DNA of 64,000 bases, taken from positions 8,063,700-8,127,699 of the forward strand of contig NW_023998455.1 in assembly GCF_014805625.2 (NCBI RefSeq), given 5' to 3'. The notes beneath the pieces are model-generated. The model had not been told where the DNA came from and searched no databases. It saw only the letters and a list, made by a program, of their open reading frames with translations. This stretch comes from Glossina fuscipes (taxonomy: Eukaryota; Arthropoda; Insecta; Diptera; Glossinidae). The first letter of the stretch is position 1, and every line of letters starts with the position of its first letter. Shown in pieces: positions 53,101-63,629 of the stretch. Made by a program: the position numbers and the translations under genes.

Positions 53101-55262
53101 TGTTCTTCTTCAGTGTTCTTGTTATCGAGTAAATTATGTGTTAATACCGTTTATACATAATTTGTAATGAAAGAAATCGCATACAAAGGATCTTTGTAAA
53201 TACTATTTTCGCATTACACATATAATAGAATTTCGTAGCTATGGTGCCGGCACAAACTCACCCTCGCCCTACTCTTAATGATCTCCCTTGCATTACACAA
53301 TGCGTAGCCCACATGCAGTGTATTTTATTCATGATTACATTTAGCTAACAATAAAAAATAAGATAAGGAAAACAGAAGGCGCTTACGATTTAGGTCGAAT
53401 ACTGGATGCCCAAAAGCTAAAGGGGAGAACGTTGACTTGGCATGTGTGTTAAGCTGCAAAACTTCATATCGTTTCTCTATAATTTGTTCTCCTTTTCGGA
53501 AGGTATCAACCACTAACGTCAGCATAAAGCGCTTAAGAATTTTACTCTCCGAAGATTCTCGGATGCAGATAGCTTTCTGATGTTTTCATTTCTACGCTAC
53601 GTATAGCGGCGACCTTTAATGCTGGATTTAAAAATGCATTTCTTTAACGCTCTTCTACGCTTTTATAATGTCCTTACGACATGCACTCAAATACGCAATA
53701 AATGCAAATGTGAAATTATGTCAGTTAAATATACATTTTGTTTTTATGCATGCATTAAACGTGAGTTTTGCTTATGCGGGATTATTTTAGTGCACAAATT
53801 ATTGAAGTAAATGAAATTAAACATTTTAATGTTTATTGAACATCTCTCTATTGAAATTCAAGGTGTTTGAGAGTCTTTCGATGTGTGTCCTCTTAACCGA
53901 GAACATGTTAAATTCGAAGTGTTATGGTATTTGCTTTGGTATATTACTTGAGTTTCGATCTTTTGTACGACAGAGTGAAAGTATTGTCATCAACGAAAGA
54001 ATCGAGGGAAGGGATGTACAAATTTTGATCAAGAAGAGAGAACTTACGACCAACATTAGTCTCGATGTAGACGAAAACGTATTGATTTATACGTGCATCT
54101 GTTTTTCAATTCATTGATCCATACCGACGTTTCTATGCTAGTCTGCGGAGGGACTTTATTAAATTTGCTCCATGAGATACTTAAGATTGACAGTAATTGT
54201 GGAAAGAAAAGGCTAACGAGTACGATGTGGTGGTAATGAAAACATTGAAAAAACACCTCTACCATGAATAAATTCAAAGTCGACTAAAAGTACTAAGAGA
54301 AATTATAAAAAAAAAAACTTGAAACCAGTTAGGATAGTAAGCATTCAAGAAGCGCTCGAAGCTTGTTGTAATTGCGTATGTTTTGTTATTTTTTCATAAA
54401 GATAACTTGATCACCGGCAAATCACTCATCATTAAAGGATCTGGAAATAAGCCACTCCTGCTAGTGATTCGATATGTGTTCGCGACCAAGCTATCTATTA
54501 AAATGAGCGAAAACCGCTGAACCAATTAAAAGATAAATTCAACATTATTTTGTGCGCAAATGGTTTATCAATCAATAGTAGTACGAGTGTGCGACACAGA
54601 AATAACAGCGACGAGAACAAGGCATATTTTTTTTTTCTTTTTATAAACTCATGTTCATCATACAAACCTCGTTTTCGTCTCGTAGTATGCCGACCACCTG
54701 TAGAAACATTTTTTCCGCTTCATTTTGTGGCTCATAATTCGAGTATGTATCTTCGACTAAAGTAATATTGCCACAGTAAAATGTTTCGTCTGTGGAGAAC
54801 ACAGAATCACGATAATGCTTATCATCAGTTGGTCGGGCGGCGAGCGTGTCTGGCGATTCGCGACAAGTTTTATCAATTTCAATAATGTTTATATGATTGT
54901 CACTTAGGTTAACAACAAGTTGCTTCTCTATTGGAGACTTGTTGTTGTCCGCATGTTGCTGCTGCTGTTGCTGCTGTTGCAGCTCTTGTTTGTGTTTGTG
55001 AGAATTTCTATCGGTTAAACTGTGAGTACTGGAAGTAGGACTACAGTTGTTACTGCTGCTCAATTGAGAGTAACTCAAGCTAAGTTGACTGCTCTCGGCT
55101 GCGGAAGTACGACTGCACTCTTGTTCAAGTTCAGTGCCACACCCGCCGGTACCGCTATCACCGCTCTGCGAGCTGGCTGAAGTGCCTAAATGCTTGTTTT
55201 TGGTGATTGCATGAATATTTGGATGTTGGTGTTGCTGTTGTTGCTGTTGTTGTTGTTGATGA

Positions 55263-55300
<38 letters not shown>

Positions 55301-55981
55301 ATGTTGATGCTCCATTATATGCTGTTGCATAGGTCCTGGTAATTTTAAAGGTGGCACAATGACATTAAAGTTAACTTCACGCGAGTCACAATGGCTGCGA
55401 CTTCCGCCTGAACTGCTGCTGCTGCGGCTGCGCCTTTTCATTGAGACAAACGGTGACAGTAAACGGCGACGTTGAGTGCTTAGAGAAGGTGTTAGAGTAC
55501 GTCTGGCTGCGGCATATATTTCCTCTTCTTCTTCTTCCTCTTCCTCTTCTTCGTCTTCATCGTCTTCATCGCCATCATCGGCATCATGCTTGCTGCGCAA
55601 AGATCCAGCTGCCGCTACCGCCAAAGTATGTGGCGGCTTGACATAACGTTCTAATGACCTTGATTTCACTTCATCACGTTTTTGATTGTGCCGTGTTGTT
55701 AATGCTGTTGTTGACGGCTCAAAATTATGGGTTTTAGGTTTTTTGTTAACATTACGCCACGATTTTGGGGTTGTATTACAACTTTTGCTAATTTGCCGCA
55801 TAACGTGTATATTTTCTATGACGTTGTTGTGACCGTTGCTGCTATTGCTGCCAAGTGGCATATCACGAGCCATAATAGTGTTTACATGTCTTGCTGTTGT
55901 AATAGCCGCTGCATTTGCTTGTGTTCTGGGCCGGCTATTAGTCGTCGTTACCGGCAATCCAGGGGCAGAGAATAAACGCAT
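42638..55981 (-). CDS. Dys: Dystrophin, short isoform (C-terminal exons plus unique first exon)
   Basis: Dystrophin links the actin cytoskeleton to the dystroglycan complex at the membrane and binds syntrophin and dystrobrevin. Exons in transcript order: 55981-54668, 48769-48510, 48375-48175, 48116-47753, 47689-47561, 47486-47390, 47308-47178, 46925-46770, 46461-46341, 46274-45820, 45478-45202, 43710-43405, 42870-42638. Phases agree at every junction, giving 1347 residues. Residues 1-438 are isoform-specific; 439-525 are spectrin-like; the WW domain lies near 575-604 (W578, W600); EF-hand-like regions follow to about 800; the ZZ finger spans 833-884; the conserved [14 protein letters not shown] segment and two coiled coils come next. 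Fly Dys is known to make several short products from internal promoters; this one resembles a Dp117-type product in position, but its exact name is unproven. Longer isoforms would enter through exons beyond the window. Confidence 0.93.
43975..44400 (-). repeat. Near full-length family-R copy inside Dys intron
   Basis: In forward reading it holds CATATTCATTTTGCCACAAT, GCAACACCCAGAAGAAAGC, AAAGTATAGGGCTTTGTCC, GTCCGTTTGTCCATCTGC, GGTGGGTATTGAAACTGCCC, TATCTGTACAAAAGCGCAAA and GGCCACGCCCACCTAATATA. The same order occurs at 63630-64000, allowing the family's extent (about 350-420 bp) to be judged. Confidence 0.65.
44440..44720 (-). repeat. Dispersed repeat copy (family R)
   Basis: ATACCCATTTGTCCGTCCGTC, TCTATGTGACATCTGTATGTG and AATCCAACCGACTAAAGGAC are weaker matches to the 39.9-kb and 37-kb copies. 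Confidence 0.45.
45202..46461 (-). CDS. Dys: Dys exons: syntrophin/dystrobrevin-binding region and coiled coils
   Basis: Exons 46461-46341, 46274-45820 and 45478-45202 encode [20 protein letters not shown], the [16 protein letters not shown] region, [11 protein letters not shown], then the two heptad-rich coiled coils around [20 protein letters not shown] and [20 protein letters not shown]. These are the dystrobrevin-binding coiled coils of the dystrophin family, with the syntrophin-binding stretch before them. The linkers are Gly/Asn/Ser-rich as in fly Dys. Confidence 0.92.
46770..46925 (-). CDS. Dys: Dys exon: ZZ zinc finger
   Basis: A single 52-codon exon encodes the whole ZZ domain, from [10 protein letters not shown] to HEYCTT. 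Expected zinc ligands are all present: CNIC pair (835, 838), C850, C853, C859, C862 and the histidines at 872 and 876. With the WW and EF regions it forms the dystroglycan-binding module. It is flanked by introns of 252 and 308 nt. Confidence 0.95.
47070..47125. repeat. GT/GC/TA microsatellite in Dys intron
   Basis: A compound dinucleotide run (GTGTGC, CGCGCG, TGTGTG, TATATA) lies in the 252-nt intron upstream of the ZZ exon. Confidence 0.85.
47178..48116 (-). CDS. Dys: Dys exons: WW end and EF-hand regions
   Basis: Four exons (48116-47753, 47689-47561, 47486-47390, 47308-47178) encode [13 protein letters not shown], then [20 protein letters not shown] and the long helical EF-hand-like segments, [50 protein letters not shown] and [19 protein letters not shown]. 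In dystrophin these flank the dystroglycan-binding site together with the WW and ZZ modules. The short introns are 63-81 nt; the one between LLHDCIQ and VPRQLG has a GC donor. Confidence 0.93.
47487..47560 (-). other. GC-AG intron in Dys
   Basis: The exon ends TGTATACAG and the intron begins GCAAGT, with a normal TTTTTCTTCAG acceptor 74 nt later. Splicing here restores [16 protein letters not shown], the conserved dystrophin sequence. The only nearby GT alternative would shift the frame. GC donors are a known minor U2-type class. Confidence 0.75.
48175..48769 (-). CDS. Dys: Dys exons: spectrin-like end and first half of WW domain
   Basis: Exons 48769-48510 and 48375-48175 encode [20 protein letters not shown] and [23 protein letters not shown]. 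The first is helical spectrin-like sequence; the second holds the N-terminal half of the WW domain with its first Trp. The WW domain is completed by the next exon through a split Asp codon. The linker between them is Gly/Asn-rich. Confidence 0.9.
49865..50130 (+). repeat. Dispersed repeat copy (family R)
   Basis: It begins TACCCTACACCACCCGAC, has AAGACAGACAAAGATGCTTAG, then TCCTGTCCGTCTGAACACG and a CAGTTAGGGTAACCC end. The 5' TACCCTACACCACC matches the start of the 2.5-kb copy and is roughly inverted relative to the GTAGGGTAT ends of others. Confidence 0.5.
51048..51094. repeat. (TC)n/(GA)n tract
   Basis: A nearly pure CT run of 47 nt; on the Dys strand it reads GAGAGA. Such tracts are binding sites for GAGA-factor-like proteins in flies, so a regulatory role is possible but unproven. 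Confidence 0.8.
52620..52850 (+). repeat. Diverged dispersed repeat (pair with 22.95 kb)
   Basis: Colinear with 22950-23200, including an exact ATTATTACGG and the TTCGTCATA block near the 3' end. No coding capacity was seen in either copy. Confidence 0.5.
54668..55981 (-). CDS. Dys: Dys isoform-specific first coding exon
   Basis: One open exon encodes 438 residues with no known fold. An in-frame TAA just upstream and an A at -3 support the ATG at 55981 as the start. It contains basic and Ser/Thr-rich sequence, an acidic run at about 133-154 (eleven consecutive Glu), an Arg/Ser stretch at 181-197, a Gln/His tract at about 224-252, and a second Gln run at 335-342. The last about 20 residues ([17 protein letters not shown]) are more regular and lead into the spectrin-like region. 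The donor is GAG|GTTTGT in phase 0, matching the phase-0 acceptor at 48769 after a 5.9-kb intron. It is probably disordered; function unknown. Confidence 0.8.
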
Positions 55982-55989
55982 TCTTTCAT
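55948..55989 (-). promoter_or_regulatory. Overlapping upstream ORF at the Dys short-isoform start
   Basis: An ATG eight bases before the main start opens a 13-codon frame that ends inside the main coding region. If the transcript includes it, it could lower initiation at 55981. The feature is visible in sequence; its use is inference. Confidence 0.35.
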
Positions 55990-57739
55990 ATGTTTGTTTT
56001 TACGTTTTCTTCTTTTTCCTATTTTTCTTTTCTTTTCTTTTCGTTTTTGGTTTAATCACCACACTTTACTAGTTTTTCACGTTAATAATAGGTTTTGAAG
56101 AACCCTTCAAGCTATAAAATGTTGTAGAGTAAGTCGTTTACTTCGACAAAGACCGGCTCGTAAAATACTCATACACACTTTTAGATCACATGTACCTGAT
56201 TTTATATAAACGAAACCGTTTAGTTAGTTCTAGAAGCATTGACCGTCAACAACGTTTCATTTTATTAGAATTTTATGACTGTCATAAATATAATTAAAGG
56301 GCTTTTGCAATTTCCTTTTTATGAAAATTTCTTATTATTAATTAAATTGAAATTTCCTTAAATGTTTATAACGTTTATTATAGCTTTAATGCTGTATTAA
56401 TAAGTATTTATTACTATTATTTTTTTTATTTCTTTCACTGCAAGCGGTTACCACAGCTGCAAAATAATGTTCATAATGCATGTTGTAAACATTTCATTTA
56501 TTGGCATCGTGTGTGGCTAAAAGTGAATGAGTTTTTTTTCATCTTTTTTTTGCGCAAATTTCCAACATTTCACTCCCCTAAAAAATATATTCTTTATATT
56601 TTAAGTACAAAAAAAAAAAAAAAAATTCTCAAAAATTTTAATATAATAAAATCACAATAATAACGTTCCGTTTACTGTTTTCCTCTAGTTCGTGCGTGCG
56701 CTTGCATTTCATTACTTTTATTTATTAATGCTTCATTATATACCGGACTGAAGAGCAATAAATTACAATCAAAACGTTTTCAATTGTATTACTTTTTTCA
56801 TATTGTGTTTTCGTCAAATTTTGTTCGTCGTCGTCGTCGTCGTCGTCGTTCGTCATCGTCGTCGCTATTGTTGTTGTTATTATTATTGTTAATATTAAAT
56901 AACATACTGTTGTTAAAATTATAGCAATGTCACGTCGCCTGAACAATACGTGAGCGGTTAATTACAATTTCACATAATGCGAAAGAAAGAAAATAAAAAA
57001 CACATTGCAGCGGTAAAAAGTAACGAAAAAATGTACATCGATACACGATTAAGAACGAATTTCATTAACTCTACCGAAAAACTACGTAATATTTACGTAT
57101 ATAAGATGTATACATAGCTAAGCTTTAAGCGTCACATTTAGATAAATTTAAATTCAATTAAGATTTCTTTCAAACCTTCTGACCACTATCCCGCCCAAGA
57201 GATGATAACCTGTTTATGGTATTTCATTGTCACTACAAATTAGCTGGCGGCATATGTTTAGCTTAACATCTATTGTAGCTAACATGAACTGTTGTCGCTT
57301 ACAGCCACGGTAAGGTTAATAAACACCAAATCGATTTATATATATATTTCTGGGAAGTGATTTTATTTATGTTATGTGAAATTGAAATATTGCGATATTT
57401 TCACTGCACTAGTCCACGAAGAATCTTTAAGAAAATATTGACTTTTGTAGCTTGAAATTTGCTGCCAAGGAAGGCTTTTAGAAACGAATGCCTATTGGCT
57501 CTGGAATTTTTACGAATTTTTAAACAAATTCGATAACTTAATAACTCTTAAATTATTTCATTAAACAATCATCTTCAATTTTTATTTGATTCGCTTATGT
57601 TATATGAAACATTTTAATGCTAAGCTGCGCCGTATGTCACTTTTTAAACCTTATAAAGCAAAACTCCTTTAAACGATTCTGAGCGAAAATTCAAATAACG
57701 CTTCGGTCGATAATTCGCAGAGCTAAAGAAAATAAAATC

Positions 57740-58100
57740 AACTCCTTTTGGTAAATCCGATTTTATTCATCATCTCCTTCAATTTATTCATAGTGGTATG
57801 AACCGTCCAACGTTTCTCTAACATTTCCATCGGTTTTTTAAGGAGTGATTTGTCAAGAATCTCAAAGCAGTGCCCTCGTATATCCCCGAGGCACCCTATC
57901 GCGTTATGGGGTTATGCAAACAAATGATAGGCGGTAGGGACCAAATCTGGAGGATATATAGGTACAGTTAACAGCTGTTTGTAGGCGTCGTACCCATATC
58001 GAAAAAGGTTTTCTCTTTCATGTGTGAATATATTGCCTTTTCAACTATTTAGGATCTCGTGCGACTTTCCTTCGGAGGATATTTATGGGTCGCTTGTCTA
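57740..58100 (-). mobile_element. Degenerate mariner-like transposase fragment
   Basis: The minus-strand frame across 57990-57915 reads KQLLTVPIYPPDLVPTAYHL, matching the mariner transposase segment around its third catalytic Asp (xKLLxLGWxVLPHPPYSPDLAPSDYHLF type). A stop follows immediately, and the continuation (ILDKSLLKKPMEMLEKRW) fits a decayed C-terminus. No intact frame and no inverted termini were identified. It is an old, dead copy. Confidence 0.6.
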
Positions 58101-58794
58101 ATATGTGAGAATTTCAAGAACGTAACACATCGCTGAATAAATTCGTAGGATGACGAATCATGATACGATCTTAAACGCAATGTTTCAAAATTTCACGACC
58201 ATTAGCGTAAAAGCCAACCACTACTATGGTTTTTGTAAGCCAATGAGAGAATCTGGCCTTGTGTGTAGCGTCTTGAAAATAACGCTAACTTGTAAACTAA
58301 TGATCGGAATGTCATGAAACTTTGAAACATTTCGTTCAATTATTGTATTTTTGCTTGGCATCCTACGAACAAGCCTTTGCATCGTGCACTCAAATGTCAA
58401 AATATGGTTTCATTGAATATCATATTAAGAGATATTAATAAATGATAACAGAATCGTTCCCTAAACTAAATCGGTGTTACTAAGATTCAGTTCAGCAAAC
58501 AAGCTCTATGTAAACTACTGTATGGCTTTCAATAAAATTCTGAAAACAATGTTCCTTAGATTTCGTTTTATATCATGATATATTTTATATTACAAGCATG
58601 GTTAGGGCATTTTCCTTCTTACTCGTATGGTGGGCTAATCGCATTGTACTATTCTTCAAACAAAAAATTTCGAAATACTTTCGGTATTTTTTGGTAAAAA
58701 AAAAAACGCGAGCAAACATTGTTACCACATTAGGCGGTAGTTAGCAGCCGACTGAAATTTCTGTGTTCTTTAAATTTTGTGAAAAACTTTCTTC

Positions 58795-58806
58795 TAGGTG
58801 TTGTAC
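58795..58806. repeat. Target-site duplication, left copy
   Basis: TAGGTGTTGTAC directly precedes the SINE and is repeated without mismatch at 58981-58992. Confidence 0.85.
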
Positions 58807-58980
58807 ATCCGCCTGAGTAGCCGAAGGCGAGGAATCTCGACTAGCAAGTCAATGGTCGTGGGTTCGAATCTCAAGTGCGGTAGAGTTTTTAATAAAAGCC
58901 GATAGCCTTAGATGCTAGTGATTTTAAGAGTTTAGTCTTAGAATTTATTTCTCTGGCGAAATTAATAATAATAATAATAA
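58807..58980 (+). mobile_element. tRNA-derived SINE, copy 1, with perfect TSD
   Basis: A 174-bp element begins ATCCGCCTGAGTAGCCGAAG, has box B GGTTCGAATCTC (58861-58872), the acceptor-like CCGC/GCGG pair, a tRNA-unrelated body ending TCTCTGGCGAAATTAATAAT and an (ATA)n tail. It is bracketed by the 12-bp direct repeat TAGGTGTTGTAC at 58795-58806 and 58981-58992. Together these are the marks of a Pol III SINE inserted by target-primed reverse transcription. The copy at 29.24-29.44 kb is its homologue. Confidence 0.88.
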
Positions 58981-58992
58981 TAGGTGTTGTAC
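58981..58992. repeat. Target-site duplication, right copy
   Basis: TAGGTGTTGTAC directly follows the SINE tail and equals the left flank at 58795-58806. Confidence 0.85.
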
Positions 58993-59019
58993 GTGCATAT
59001 ATACATGTATATATTACGC

Positions 59020-59190
59020 ATTCGAAATATAGAAGGACTTGAGACATATCCATCGGTTATTATACCGATCGATTCAGAGTGAATTTTTTAATCGATTTAA
59101 GTTTATCTGTACTTTGTCTGCCTTGCCCTCTTGTGGTTAATCTGCAGGTCGCAATTTTTGAGATGAGCACGAAAATGCTTTTGTTTTGCC
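59020..59190 (-). repeat. Dispersed repeat copy (family R)
   Basis: AGAAGGACTTGAGACATATCC, TTATTATACCGATCGATTCAG and TTTATCTGTACTTTGTCTGCC are the reverse-complement blocks of the plus-oriented copies. It abuts the SINE within 40 bp. Confidence 0.5.
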
Positions 59191-62100
59191 AGCTACCAAT
59201 ATCCCGAATACGAAGAGAGTAAGTGGGAGTTAGCTGTAAAGAGATTTGAAGCTTGACTGATTTGCGGCTAACAGGAGAACAATGCAAATGCAAAGCAATG
59301 ACACTCTTCTTGAACCGTGTCTTCCCTTTATCAAGGTCTGCATATTGATAGGGTCACACATCCTTTACTCTAATCTCATTAAATTAATTTCACTTAATTA
59401 TCGAAATTTGTTTCGTTTAACTGCCACGAAAACCATACCATTTACTCTGTTGAAAATTAGCTTATAATTTAGTCAATTGCTTAGTACTTGGAGTAGTTGG
59501 AGTTTTTATCATATGTCGCGAAACAAATTCGTATTTCTTATTAAGATCCAAAATTTTTTGTGTTTATACAATCAATAAAAAACACATTTTTAATGCGCTT
59601 AACAGTACGTAGTTTCAAGTGCACAGTAAAGAGTGTTCATTTAAAAGCTTGCTTTCCTTTGTTAATTCCTAAGTAATTTTAAAAATAATCCCACATTAAT
59701 ATATAATGTATAATTAAATGTCAGCGAAAAAGAGCGAATAAGAGGAAAATCAGATATCGCAACGTTTGAGCATATAGTTGACAAGATAATGTAACAATTT
59801 AATCAGTAATACCACGGACAACGCGCCTATCCACGACAGTAAATATGAAAAATATTTTAATATTCATAAGTAAAGAAACAGGAATTTTATCAGAAAATAA
59901 ACGTAAAAGAATGTCAATATTTTTTTTATATAAGACCGCAAGCGCCATTTATCCAATAATATGACCATGATTTACAGTCAAGATCTTGGACACATGTTGT
60001 GTGTTTCCAAGTAAAAATCTAAAGCAAAAATAATTTTTTATTTTTTTTTTTATTTTTTGTGTTTCTTCATATAATATCGGACCATAACGAAACTGACCTT
60101 ACATATCACTATGAACAAGAAATGCAAAAGCGAAAAAGACATAAGAAGACACTAACAAGCGTAAAAGCAACAACGACCGAGCAACAACACGTTAAAAGAT
60201 GCGCCAAAATAACTTGTTTTGGTTACAATTTTTACACATTACGTTATTCTTCTTGGTGCCCGTTGTTGCATTTTGCAAAATTGTTGCTGTGATATTACTG
60301 TTCTTAGGCCGTCTTTAAATTGCATTGCATTGCATAGCGCGCGCATGAGGACGGAGAAGACTAAATAACTACTAACTTTAAGGCTCTCACACAAGAAATA
60401 TATGAAAAACAAATCAAAAAAAAAAAAAAAAATTAAAAGAGAAAAGAAAAGAAAAGAAAAGAAAAAAGAACTTGCTTAACAACAATAACCATAACTTGAA
60501 AGCTTAAGCGTGACTTTGGATTTGTTGTGTGTTATGTTATTTGTTGATGTTGTGCTATCTTGTCTTCTACTCGAGAATATTACTCTAAAGAGCTAAAAAT
60601 AGCAACACATTCCGACCGAGGCTAATATGGTCATTTGCCATATTATGCGGCTTGTTGCATGACCAACTGTCTAAGTGTTGGTTCTTCAGCGAGTTGTATA
60701 CATAGCAAATGAAAAAAAAACAAAAAAAAAAAGGCGAGTGCAGGGACGAACAGACGCTAGCAAGGAGAAGAAAGCAAGAAATGGAGAAGTGCCAGCCAGT
60801 CACCCAGTCAGCTAGGCAGCCAGTCAGCCATTCAGCCAAACAGCATTAAAAAGAGATAATTTGCCTACTCATTTATTTAATTTAATTTGACTTTTTCTTC
60901 TACGTGTTATAGACGCATGACTGCAAACATTCGTCAGGCTTGGCTTAAACTCAAGTATGTCATTAGTGTTAAGAAAAACGAAGAGAAGAAGAAGTTGATT
61001 AAGATGAGAAATCTATTTAATTAAAGAATGAAAAATTGAAGAAAAGATTTCTTTTCAACCAATAACGCTCAACACTTCAATATCTTTTGAATTGCGCTTT
61101 TGAGAGAGGCTTTCGAAGATGAAAAAGTGATAAAAGCAGTGTAGTAATGAGGCACGTGCGACGCCGAGAAAAGAACAGAAAGAACGTATAGTTTTTTGGT
61201 GAAAGTAACGTAAATGAAAAATTCATTTTATTTAAATTGTGTCCATACATGTGAGAACTGTTTAGAGACTAATTGCTATGCCAACAATATAATGTAACAA
61301 CAATAAAAGTTGTGATTTCAATAGCGGGGAAAATGTCATAAAATTTTCTATGGACAATAAACAGAGCATGCATAACATTGTGGTGATTATTTTTGGTGTG
61401 AGTGCGAAGCGTGAAATAATTTCACTAAATGAAATCATATAAAAGTAAATAAGTAAGAAAGAACGACTTGGAACGAAACGCGGATACCCATCACCAGTGT
61501 TTTAATGCTTCGCGTGTGCGTCTTCCGATCATACTCTCATGCTTTCGTTTTTCTTTTAGTTAATATCTGCATCTAAATATATTGTAATTAGATAGGGACT
61601 TTGCATGTACGAAATGTGTTAAAAAAAGAAGAAGAAGAAGAAGAAAAAAAGAAGAAGTTTATTTTTCCCAAAAAGCATCTATTCATTAATATCCATTTAC
61701 TATATATATATTTGAGGGAATTGGAGATCTCTCTTTTTTTCAAAAATAATTTACCACAGGCTCCTCGGTCCTTGAGGCACATGTTGGAACATGTGTACTA
61801 ATATAATACAAAAAACTTAAAAAAATTCCGTCTTAATTTCCGGGTTCCTGATGCTTATATGCGGAGGTTACAAAACCAGAGATCAATTTAAATTTCCCCT
61901 CATTCGGTGACTGATACAGAATTGTAATAGAAAGTAATAAGGTGAAAGAAAAAAAGTGGAATTTAAATTAAATTAAATAGTCGTGCGACACAATAGAACT
62001 TGATGACCAACAAGCTGCGTGATTACGATAAACAATTAGGAATTTGATTACGTGAAATTGTGATGGATCATGAAGACAACTTTAATAAACCTTTTTTTCC

Positions 62101-63629
62101 TTTTTTTTCATGCATGGCCGATTGCTCATGGGATGTCTCCTATACGTGTGACACCGTGATGGTCTGAGCAAAAACAAATTAAATTAAAATACTTAAAATA
62201 TTAGTGAAATGAAAATCCGTTGTCGAAAGCATGTGCAGTGAAAATAATACGTGGGATCTAAAAGTCAACGCCTTACACAAGGTTCTTGCGATAGAAAAAA
62301 TTTTATTCCATGAAATATTTTTTGCATTAAATGTAAGTGTCCTTTAAACGATCCTACTCCCGATGCTTTCCATCTGGTGTAGCTGCCTGTAATGCTTTTC
62401 AGCTTAAATACCGTTTAATAGCCTTTCAAAAGAGAGCTTTCGGCTTGTGGTTTAAAGCGCCTAACGCAAAATCAGCACTACATCTCTCACGAGAATACAC
62501 CTATTGCTGGCGGCGTGACAGTATGCATGTTCGCATGGTTTGCTCGATTATAAAACAAATTATTTAGATTTATTGCATGGCTCGACCCAATGCTACGTCT
62601 GCTCGTGTGATTAATTTACCTCATAATATAACCGAAACCAGAAGTATAGCAATTTTATTATTATTCCTGTATTAACTGAAATTTGACTTAGGGATCATAG
62701 GGATTCAATTTAATCGTATTGCTCGTCGTGTGTTCGTCTATTTAATGATTAACGTTGTCGCGAGCATAAAAGTTTAATTGGTTTTCTGATGTATGTTCAA
62801 ATGCAGTGATAATTATATTATCTCCTTTTCTCTTCCTCCCTACTAAATGCAGTAATAAATAAATTTAAAAAAGAATTCCACTTTGACATAAATTAAAGTA
62901 GATAATGTAAATTGAGGAGAGGTAAAGTCGATTTAATGAAATGAATTTAGAATGAAATTATTGGTAGCAAACATTGTTGTTTTGTTTAATAAATATTAAG
63001 ATAAGAGCGGAATGTTCACACCGAGCCCTTGAAGTCTAGCATTTGTGTTTTCAGAAATCGTCTAAAAATGGCAAGCCAGACCCAGTATCTCAAGCTTAAG
63101 TTAAGGAAAGTGAAACGTAACGTGTTCGCGACGACGTTCGGTGTTCAAGAAAAAGTTTCTCTACATCTTCTACTTATACTGCTTTCTATTTGTTTTGAGT
63201 TTCGTTTTTTTTTTTTTTTTTTGCTTTACAATATGCATTTGTCTTTAATAATCATAATCCTTACAGAGCAGTACAGACATAAAGCACTTCAGCATAAATT
63301 TCTACCTTGTAACTGTTCTCGTTTCTACAAATGCGTTCAAATCAATTGTAACAAATGCCAGTACACCCACTTGTATTTAATACCTACATAGATGAACTTC
63401 TAAGTGCATATACATACGTACGTACATATGTGTGCATGCATCTTTATCGTTACATACATTCAGATTTAGGCAAGAACATATAACGTGTGTGTCTACATTT
63501 GTTTGTTGCTTCAAGGTGAAAAAGATGACATATAACAAATTTAAGTAACATACATTTTAATGGTAACAGAATAAGAGATAAAATGTCATCTTAAGCTCTT
63601 TTTTTTTCCTTTTTGTTTTTTCTTTTTTT

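Larger units (their letters stand above)
48770..54667 (-). other. 5.9-kb Dys intron after the isoform-specific exon
   Basis: No further exon is found. It contains a family-R copy at 49865-50130, a 47-nt pyrimidine tract at 51048-51094 (GA repeat on the gene's strand), GATA units at 51358-51375 and the repeat at 52620-52850. First exons of other Dys isoforms could lie here unnoticed if they are very short. Confidence 0.55.

Noticed and set aside
53619..54117. Small frames in the large Dys intron
   Set aside because: Composition is that of AT-rich noncoding DNA and no dystrophin-like or other domain is seen.
56725..56946. Frame with Thr/Ile and a poly-Asp run
   Set aside because: It reads through a GTC/GAC trinucleotide repeat; no homology, no splice context.
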